Shown here piece by piece: positions 57,588 through 64,000 of a DNA stretch of 64,000 nt (its first letter is position 1; the number at the start of each line of letters is the position of its first letter). Below the pieces are notes generated by a model. It had not been told where the DNA came from. It was given only the letters and a program-made list of their open reading frames with translations, and ran no database searches. A program made the translations under genes and the position numbers. This DNA comes from Microbacterium hatanonis (GTDB lineage Bacteria; Actinomycetota; Actinomycetes; Actinomycetales; Microbacteriaceae): the NCBI RefSeq assembly GCF_008017415.1, contig NZ_VRSV01000002.1, positions 682,001-746,000 on the forward strand, read 5' to 3'.

Positions 57588-58673
57588 TCAGGCGAACGGG
57601 CGGCAGGCGTCGATCATGCGGCGGAGACTGACCCCCGCGGTCACGGTCTCCGCCAGCTCGGCGATGCCGGTGTCGACGGGCTCCAGCGACGCGAGGTAGC
57701 CCTCGACCGCCGCGCCGGCGGTCTCGATGAGCGCCGTGGTGTCGCGGTCGCCCGGTGCGGTGGCGACGACGTCGCGGCACGCGCGCACCGCCTCGGCCAG
57801 GAGCGTGCGCGCCTCACCGCGAAGCGGAGCCCCCGTCGGTGGGATGCGGCCGAGGATATCGGCGAGATCGCGCGCGAAGAACGTGACGTGCTCGAGGGCC
57901 CGCAAGCGACGCGCATTCTCCTCCTGGGCGGCCGCCTGCCGGCGGCCCCTCGGGTTGCCGCGGAGGCTGCGGTCGGCCTCGCGCACCTCGTCGGCGACCG
58001 TCAGGAGCATCGTCGACAGTTCGCTCATCGACGCGGCCAGTGCGTCGTGGTCGACGCCTCCCGCACCGACGGCGTCGGCCATCTCGTCGAGGCGGGCGGC
58101 GACGGTGTCGCGGAGTTCGCTGAGCCGCCGGGAGGCGTAGGGCAGGAACACCGGGGGTGCGATGAGGACGTTCACCGCGACGCCGACCACGATGCCGAAC
58201 GCCATCGTGACGAGGTATGACACCGAGAACTGGTCGGGATCGCCCCTCCCCCCGATCAGCAGCACGAACAGCGCGGCCATGACGATCCACTCGCGCCCGG
58301 GGCCGAGCACGCGCGCACCCCCCAGCAGCACCCCGATCGCCACGATGGCGGCGAGGGCGACCGCAGCCGGCACCCCCGCGGCATCGAGCCCGACCGCGAC
58401 GAGTCCGAAACCGATGCCGATCGCCAGGCCCAGCACCGTCTGCACGCTCGAGCGCGCCGAATCGGCCAGCGTCGGGTACATGCTCACCACGACCCCCAGC
58501 GGTGCGTAGTACGAGTACTCGTCGGCGGCGAAGGGGATGAGCGGCGCGAGGTACCAGGCGAGCACGGCGGCACCCGCGGTCTTCGTCGCCAGCAGCACGC
58601 GCGACGGCGCGACGAGGGTGCGCGCGGCGCGCATCGACCCGGTCATCCGGGCGCGCGTGGGAGAGGTGCTCAC
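57588..58673 (-). CDS. FUSC-family membrane protein (aromatic acid exporter-like)
   Basis: A 361-residue protein. The first about 165 residues carry pairs of membrane helices (TAGAAVLAWYLAPLIPF, TVLGLAIGIGFGLVAVGLDAAGVPAAVALAAIVAIGVLLGG, WIVMAALFVLLIGG, LVTMAFGIVVGVAVNVLIAPPVF) and the YAPLGVVVSMYPTLADSARSSVQTVLG phrase typical of FUSC/ArAE transporters; the rest is a helical cytoplasmic domain. A half-size family member that would need to dimerise. Substrate unknown. GTG start 6 bases after TAGCGT. Convergent with the ABC genes and divergent from the aldo/keto reductase. Confidence 0.85.
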   Translation of the reverse strand: MSTSPTRARMTGSMRAARTLVAPSRVLLATKTAGAAVLAWYLAPLIPFAADEYSYYAPLGVVVSMYPTLADSARSSVQTVLGLAIGIGFGLVAVGLDAAGVPAAVALAAIVAIGVLLGGARVLGPGREWIVMAALFVLLIGGRGDPDQFSVSYLVTMAFGIVVGVAVNVLIAPPVFLPYASRRLSELRDTVAARLDEMADAVGAGGVDHDALAASMSELSTMLLTVADEVREADRSLRGNPRGRRQAAAQEENARRLRALEHVTFFARDLADILGRIPPTGAPLRGEARTLLAEAVRACRDVVATAPGDRDTTALIETAGAAVEGYLASLEPVDTGIAELAETVTAGVSLRRMIDACRPFA

Positions 58674-58679
58674 CAGGGA

Positions 58680-58685
58680 ACGCTA
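58680..58685 (-). promoter_or_regulatory. -10 element, leaderless FUSC gene
   Basis: TAGCGT on the minus strand, 6 bases before the GTG at 58673. Confidence 0.5.
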
Positions 58686-58770
58686 CCGGCGTGCGCCCTT
58701 CGGCCAGGGGTGGTTGACGCATCCTCGATCCTCGTCGGCGCAACCCGGAGCCGAGGTCGGCGCGCGCCAG

Positions 58771-58776
58771 TAGCGT
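58771..58776 (+). promoter_or_regulatory. -10 element, leaderless aldo/keto reductase gene
   Basis: TAGCGT, 6 bases before ATG 58783. The same hexamer serves the divergent FUSC gene. Confidence 0.55.
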
Positions 58777-58782
58777 GGACGC

Positions 58783-59796
<1,014 letters not shown>

Positions 59797-59805
59797 GGTC
59801 CGACC

Positions 59806-60285
59806 ATGGTGGTGATGAGCGCCGGCATCCTGCTGTACCGTCTCGACGGCGGCGGGGTGCAGGTGCTCATCGCCCACATGGGAGGCCCGTACTGGGCCTC
59901 GAAAGACGCCGCCGCCTGGTCGATCCCGAAGGGCGAGTTCGATCCCGACCACGAGTCCGCTCTGGATGCTGCGCACCGCGAGTTCCGCGAGGAGCTCGGC
60001 GTCGATGCGCCGGCGGGCGACTACGCCGAGCTGGGCACCTTCGCGTACTCGTCGGGCAAGCGCGTCGTGGTGTTCGTCGCGGACGGCGCAGGTTTCGACG
60101 CATCCGGATTCTCGTTCGGCGAGTTCGAGATGGAGTGGCCGCCGCGGTCGGGCGAGACCGCGCGATTCCCCGAGGTCGACCGCGCCGAGTGGACAGCGAT
60201 CGACGACGCGCGCGAACGCCTCGTGAAGGGCCAGCGCCCCGCTCTCGAGGCGCTCGGGAAGATGATCGAGCTCGCCGCGGGGTAG
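59806..60285 (+). CDS. NUDIX hydrolase
   Basis: A 159-residue NUDIX protein. The Nudix box is GEFDPDHESALDAAHREFREELG, which fits the consensus but, by my count, has one extra residue between the Gly and the first Glu. SAGILLYRLDGGGVQVLIAHMGGPYW and WSIPKGE are typical of the small diadenosine-polyphosphate/MutT-like members in Actinobacteria. It should hydrolyse a nucleoside diphosphate-linked substrate. The start may be ATG 59806 or the in-frame ATG 59815, which immediately precedes the SAGILLYR strand. Confidence 0.9.
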   Translation: MVVMSAGILLYRLDGGGVQVLIAHMGGPYWASKDAAAWSIPKGEFDPDHESALDAAHREFREELGVDAPAGDYAELGTFAYSSGKRVVVFVADGAGFDASGFSFGEFEMEWPPRSGETARFPEVDRAEWTAIDDARERLVKGQRPALEALGKMIELAAG

Positions 60286-60318
60286 GCCGACCGCCGCGAG
60301 GAGACGAGGCGATCGGCC
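60285..60318. terminator. hairpin between convergent NUDIX and oxidoreductase genes
   Basis: GGCCGACCGC (60285-60294) pairs with GCGATCGGCC (60309-60318) at 9 of 10 positions. It starts inside the NUDIX stop codon region and lies between convergent genes. The GGCCGA/TCGGCC arms resemble the inner arms of family B, but the outer arms are missing. Confidence 0.5.
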
Positions 60319-60327
60319 CGCGACCGG

Positions 60328-61305
60328 TCAGGGACGCAGGAGCACCTTGCCGACGCGGCCCGCTTCGCCCGAGGCGGTCACGGCCGCGGCGACATCGTCG
60401 AACCCGTGGATCGATGCGACCGGCAGCGTGAGCACTCCCGACGAGAGGTGGCGCGCGAGCTCGCCGAACAGCTCGGTGCGGGTCGCCGCATCCATGCTCC
60501 CCGCGACCTTGCTGCCCCAGAATCCCTTCACCGTGGCCTGCCTGAAGATGACATCGCCCGAGGCGAGCTCCATCGTCGGGCTGTCCATCGCGCCGAAGGC
60601 GACGAGGGTTCCGTTCTCGGCGAGGAGCGACAGCACATCACCGCTCGACCGGCCGCCGACGGAGTCGACGCCCGCGACGATGTCGGCGCCTCCGGTGAGC
60701 TCGGCCACGCGACCTTGCCAGCCCTCGGTGTCGACCGCGACGATGCGCGAGATGCCCTGGTCCTCGAGCTCGCGCACGCCCGACGCGCGGCGGACGAGGC
60801 CCACCACATTGATGCCGCGCGCAGCGCCGATCTGGGCGACCATGCGACCGACCGCGCCGTTCGCGGCGTTCTGCACGATCCAGTCGCCGGTCTTCAGGTC
60901 GAGGAACTCCAGCAGGCTGATCGCACTGAACGGCATCGACACGAGCTGGGCGGCCGCTTCGTCGGGGAGGCCTTCGGAGACGGGGACGAGCCCTGCCGCG
61001 CGCGCGATGAACTGTTCGGCCCAGACCCCGAACGTGCCGCCCGTCGCGACGCGCTGGCCCACCCGCAGCGAATCGACTCCGGCGCCCACCTCTTCCACGA
61101 CACCGACGGCCTCGGTTCCGGCGCGAGCGGGAAGAGCGGGCTTGTAGCCGTAGGTGCCGCGGATCGTCCAGAGATCGTGGTTGTGGATGGGGGAGAGAAG
61201 GGTGCGGATGCGCACCTCTCCCTCGCCGGGCGTGGGGGTCTCGGCGTCTTCGACGGTGAGCACTGCTGCCGGGTCGCCGAACTCGTGGTGGGTGATCGCG
61301 CGCAT
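60328..61305 (-). CDS. zinc-independent alcohol dehydrogenase / quinone oxidoreductase (MDR)
   Basis: A 325-residue medium-chain reductase. The N-terminal MRAITHHEFGDPAAVLTVEDAETPTPGEGEVRIRT and GTEAVGVVEEVGAGVDSLRVGQRVA are the GroES-like domain; the NADPH loop is VQNAANGAVGRMVAQIGAARG. The Cys/His zinc ligands of alcohol dehydrogenases are absent, which is usual for quinone oxidoreductases. Substrate unknown. A TetR gene is divergent across a 63-base spacer carrying a short palindrome, so it is probably controlled by that regulator. Start supported by GGAAGGA upstream. Confidence 0.9.
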   Translation of the reverse strand: MRAITHHEFGDPAAVLTVEDAETPTPGEGEVRIRTLLSPIHNHDLWTIRGTYGYKPALPARAGTEAVGVVEEVGAGVDSLRVGQRVATGGTFGVWAEQFIARAAGLVPVSEGLPDEAAAQLVSMPFSAISLLEFLDLKTGDWIVQNAANGAVGRMVAQIGAARGINVVGLVRRASGVRELEDQGISRIVAVDTEGWQGRVAELTGGADIVAGVDSVGGRSSGDVLSLLAENGTLVAFGAMDSPTMELASGDVIFRQATVKGFWGSKVAGSMDAATRTELFGELARHLSSGVLTLPVASIHGFDDVAAAVTASGEAGRVGKVLLRP

Positions 61306-61336
61306 GGGGGCGTCCTTCCGAAATTTTGTAACGATT

Positions 61337-61351
61337 GGTCTAATATAGACC
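61337..61351. promoter_or_regulatory. palindromic operator, TetR/oxidoreductase
   Basis: GGTCTA-ATA-TAGACC is a perfect 6+6 inverted repeat with a 3-base centre, in the AT-rich spacer between the divergent TetR and oxidoreductase genes, 18 bases before the TetR ATG. It is the likely binding site of this TetR protein. Confidence 0.65.
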
Positions 61352-61368
61352 CCGACGGAGGGAATCCG

Positions 61369-61989
61369 ATGGGACGACTGCGAACGTTCGACCACGACGA
61401 GGTGGTGCGCTCGGCGCGCGACCTGTTCTGGTCGCGGGGCTACGCCGAAGCGGGCATCGGAGAGCTGGAAGAGGCGACCTCTCTGAAGCGGTCGAGCCTC
61501 TACCACGCGTTCGGGAGCAAACGGGGGCTGTTCGAAGCGGTCGTCGTCGACTACCTCGCTCACGTCGCCCGCCCTCGCCTCGCGGGGCTGCGGGAGAGCA
61601 ACCCCGCCCCCGAGGCGCTCGAGCGCTACCTCGCGGCCCTGCGCGCTGAGGTCCTCTCGCCGGCGTCAGCGTCGAGATCGGGCTGTCTCCTTCTGAACGC
61701 GGCGTGCACCCCGCTGGCGAGCGACGACGACGGCGTCCGGGCGATCATCGCCGACTACACCGAAGAGATCCGTGTCGCCGTCCGCGCGGGCGTCGCCGCG
61801 GGTCGACCCGACCTCGACGCCGCATCGCAACGCACGCTGGCGGTCACCTGCTCGTCGCTCGTGCTGGCCGCTCTGGCTCAGGCGCGCACCGACGAGGCGG
61901 GCGCGGCGGAGAGCCTGGATGCTGCCACGTCCGTTCTCGCGACCTGGCAGCCGCGGGCCGCTCAGGCCAGCGTGACCGCCGTGCCGTAG
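61369..61989 (+). CDS. TetR/AcrR-family regulator
   Basis: A 206-residue regulator. The HTH reads DEVVRSARDLFWSRGYAEAGIGELEEATSLKRSSLYHAFGSKRGLFEAVV. The C-terminal part contains SGCLLLNAACTPLASDDDGVRAII, resembling the TetR_C domains of quinone- or aldehyde-responsive repressors (with a conserved Cys in GCLL). That, plus the divergent quinone oxidoreductase, suggests sensing of an electrophile. ATG start with GGAGGG 9 bases ahead; unlike most genes here, it has a leader. Confidence 0.9.
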   Translation: MGRLRTFDHDEVVRSARDLFWSRGYAEAGIGELEEATSLKRSSLYHAFGSKRGLFEAVVVDYLAHVARPRLAGLRESNPAPEALERYLAALRAEVLSPASASRSGCLLLNAACTPLASDDDGVRAIIADYTEEIRVAVRAGVAAGRPDLDAASQRTLAVTCSSLVLAALAQARTDEAGAAESLDAATSVLATWQPRAAQASVTAVP

Positions 61990-62141
61990 GCGACGACCTC
62001 CTCAACGCGCGCGCGATCCGCCGCCCGGAACGACTCGCCGCCGGCGATCCCCCCTCGCGCAAGCGCCTCGACGGAACGCGAACGGCGACGTACCGTGCTC
62101 GAACCGCGACGACGCGCGCCGCGGCAGGCAAGGAGCAACCC

Positions 62142-62603
62142 ATGATCGATTCCTCCCGCGGATTCACTCTCGAGCGACTGCTCGACGCGACCCCCGAACA
62201 GATCTGGAACGCATGGACGGATGCCGACGACGCCGCGCAGTGGTGGCATCCGAACGGCATGACCACGCCGCGCGAAACGGTGACCATCGACGCGAAGGAG
62301 GGCGGACGCTACGCCTACACGATGGTCGATGACGCGTCGGGCGAGACGCACCCGACAGGCGGGCTCTACCGAGAGGTGGTGCCGCAGCGGCGACTCGTCT
62401 TCACCTGGGGCGAGCCCGACGCCGATCCCGACGAGACCCCGGTGGTGACGGTCGAGATCGCACCGGCCGGAGATCTGACGCGGCTGACCTTCGACCTGCG
62501 CGGCGTCGACGGCATGGCCGGTGATGACAGCTTCTACGACGGATGGGCGAGTGCGCTCGACGAGCTCGTCACGCACCTCGGCCAGTCGGCCGTCCACGGC
62601 TGA
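62142..62603 (+). CDS. SRPBCC (AHSA1-like) protein
   Basis: A 153-residue helix-grip protein. FTLERLLDATPEQIWNAWTDADDAAQWWHPNGM is the classic AHSA1/SRPBCC beginning, followed by YREVVPQRRLVFTWGEPDADPDE and a final helix FYDGWASALDELVTHLG. These proteins bind hydrophobic ligands or help partner proteins; the exact role is unknown. AAGGAG lies 7 bases before the ATG. The 152-base gap upstream shows no further feature beyond the end of the TetR gene. Confidence 0.87.
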   Translation: MIDSSRGFTLERLLDATPEQIWNAWTDADDAAQWWHPNGMTTPRETVTIDAKEGGRYAYTMVDDASGETHPTGGLYREVVPQRRLVFTWGEPDADPDETPVVTVEIAPAGDLTRLTFDLRGVDGMAGDDSFYDGWASALDELVTHLGQSAVHG

Positions 62604-62620
62604 CCCGTCGCGTCGTCGGG

Positions 62621-64000
62621 TCAGCCCGCCGAGGCCAGCTCGCGGCGACGCATGAGGACGGCGGATGCCGCGACCGAGGCGACGATCGCGATCGTCAGCC
62701 AGATGAGACCGCGCTGGTCGACGCCGGCGTCCGTGGGCACCGGCGTGACGGAGAACGGGGCCAGGTCCACCGCCCAGTCGGGGAGGCCCAGCACCGGTCC
62801 GAACAGCCCGAGGACGGCGGCGAGGAGGACGAGCGTCCACCCGACGGCGATCGTGGCGCGCGGGAGCACCGTGAACACCAGCGCGGTCAGTCCGACGAAG
62901 ACCCCCGCGGCCACAGCCTGACCGGCTCCCACCACGACGGCGTCGACGATGAGGGCGCCGTCCCCACCCTGCATCCCTACGCCGACCGTCGCGCCGACCA
63001 CCGCCGCGAACACGGTCAGCACGATGGCCGCGAACCCCACGACGACGAAGTCGGCCAGCCATCGCACGCGGCCGGTGGGGAGCGCCCTCACCAGCTCCGC
63101 CGTGCCGTGGGACTCCTCCTGCCGGGCGCGGGCGACGGTCTGCACACCGGCGCACGCGGCGAGGATGCCGATCATCGTGAAGAAGACGACGACCAGGCCG
63201 CGCGCGAGATCCTCCCCGCCGGCGGAGATCTGCGCGAGCACCTGGGCGATGGCAGGGTTCTGCGCGGTGATCGAACTCACCGCCGGGGCGAGTGCCGTCG
63301 CCAGAGCGCCGCTGGCGAATCCGCCGATCATCCACGCCACGGTCGCCGGCCACGACAACCGCGCGACGAGAGCGGTCGTCGATGCGAGGGCGGCTCGCGC
63401 CGCGGGGCGTCCGGGGCGCTCCGCGACGAGGCTCGAGCCCGTGTCGCGCTGGGCGAGGAGGGCGAACGAGACGGCGATCAGTACGGCGGCGAGGAGCATG
63501 CACCACAGCAGCGGAAGCGCCAGGTTCTCATCGAACGCCCGGGTGTTCTCGGCCCAGCCGAACGGCGAGAACCACGTCAGCGGCGAGCTCTGCATCCGCT
63601 GCAGATCGTCGCTCGGGGTGCCGAGCGCATTGCCGAGGCCCGCGGCGAAGAACGTCACCAGCAGCGCGGTCACCGAGACGGAGTTGGCCGCGCGCGAGGT
63701 GCGCAGGAACTGGGCGGCGGCGAGCCCCACCCCGAGGAAGACGAGGGCGATCGACGCGCACGATGCCCCGACCAGCAGCGAGCCGCCCGGTTCCAGACCG
63801 CATCCGACGAGGGCGAGCGTCGTTGCGGCGCCCAGGAGCAGGCTCGCGATCACGCCGTGAACGACCGTCGCGACCGTCGGCAGCACCCGGCCGGCGGGCG
63901 TCGCCTCGGTGAGCTCGGCGAGCCCCGACTCCTCGGCGGCGCGAGTGTGCCTCACCGCGAGGAAGCTCGTCGTGAACGCCGACAGCATCGCGAGGAACGG
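62621..64000 (-). CDS. ABC exporter permease, polyketide-antibiotic exporter type (cut by window edge)
   Basis: At least 460 residues, with the N-terminus beyond the right edge (PFLAM continues upstream of the first ATG at 63988). Twelve or more hydrophobic helices are expected in the whole protein. The repeated halves with AEESGLAELTEATPAGR and ARARQEESHGTAELVRALPTGRVRW match the large double-size ABC-2 permeases (COG3559, predicted exporters of polyketide antibiotics). Its ATPase is presumably encoded next to it, beyond the window. Basic C-terminal end MRRRELASAG. Confidence 0.88.
   Translation of the reverse strand, partial: PFLAMLSAFTTSFLAVRHTRAAEESGLAELTEATPAGRVLPTVATVVHGVIASLLLGAATTLALVGCGLEPGGSLLVGASCASIALVFLGVGLAAAQFLRTSRAANSVSVTALLVTFFAAGLGNALGTPSDDLQRMQSSPLTWFSPFGWAENTRAFDENLALPLLWCMLLAAVLIAVSFALLAQRDTGSSLVAERPGRPAARAALASTTALVARLSWPATVAWMIGGFASGALATALAPAVSSITAQNPAIAQVLAQISAGGEDLARGLVVVFFTMIGILAACAGVQTVARARQEESHGTAELVRALPTGRVRWLADFVVVGFAAIVLTVFAAVVGATVGVGMQGGDGALIVDAVVVGAGQAVAAGVFVGLTALVFTVLPRATIAVGWTLVLLAAVLGLFGPVLGLPDWAVDLAPFSVTPVPTDAGVDQRGLIWLTIAIVASVAASAVLMRRRELASAG

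Overview
The window is about 70% GC and gene-dense. Coupled genes overlap by ATGA or GTGA, many start codons sit directly behind a TANNNT hexamer, and the heme pathway is the coproporphyrin (HemQ) type next to F420 genes. Together these point to a high-GC actinobacterium, most likely Microbacteriaceae and probably Microbacterium; this is an inference from gene content and style, not from a marker gene. I see no rRNA, tRNA, CRISPR array, insertion sequence or prophage. No gap between genes exceeds about 215 bases.

Layout: 1-6.1 kb holds a partial MFS exporter, a GNAT protein, an SDR oxidoreductase, menC with a coupled lipoprotein, and glyS. 6.1-15.3 kb holds an HhH-GPD protein, a MerR / type-B carboxylesterase / TetR block with a near-perfect 41-bp operator, a DrrAB-type ABC exporter, and a 954-residue AfsR-like regulator. 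15.4-25.6 kb is a near-complete heme cluster: hemA divergent from hemE-hemG-(three small envelope genes)-hemQ-hemC-hemD-hemB-hemL. Ferrochelatase is not in the window. 25.6-32.5 kb continues directly into cofactor F420 genes: cofD, convergent cofC, then fbiC, a Baeyer-Villiger-type monooxygenase and F420-dependent glucose-6-phosphate dehydrogenase in one overlapping operon.

32.6-43.1 kb holds an ABC pair whose ATPase has a long Pro/Glu tail, a 3-hydroxyisobutyryl-CoA hydrolase-like gene, membrane proteins, a J-domain protein, a D,D-carboxypeptidase, and a TPP-riboswitch-controlled thiamine-precursor ECF transporter (ykoEDC type). 43.2-48.2 kb holds an APH-like kinase bracketed by palindromic repeats, an acyl-CoA group (SDR, enoyl-CoA hydratase, HSDL2-like SDR) and a DUF4407 protein. 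48.3-53.6 kb is a beta-glucoside system (licT, RAT/terminator, bglF, bglA) plus a HAD phosphatase. 53.7-64 kb holds rlmN, a DUF429 protein, an ABC-2 pair, a FUSC protein, an aldo/keto reductase, a NUDIX protein, a TetR/quinone oxidoreductase pair, an SRPBCC protein and a partial ABC permease.

The most striking observations are these. (1) The CofH half of FbiC has lost the three radical-SAM cysteines and carries a 3 x 12-residue repeat, while the CofG half is intact. (2) At least 15 genes show a leaderless-transcript signature. (3) Three families of 55-70 bp palindromic intergenic elements are present. (4) The 9-mer GGATGCTGC/GCAGCATCC occurs far more often than base composition predicts.
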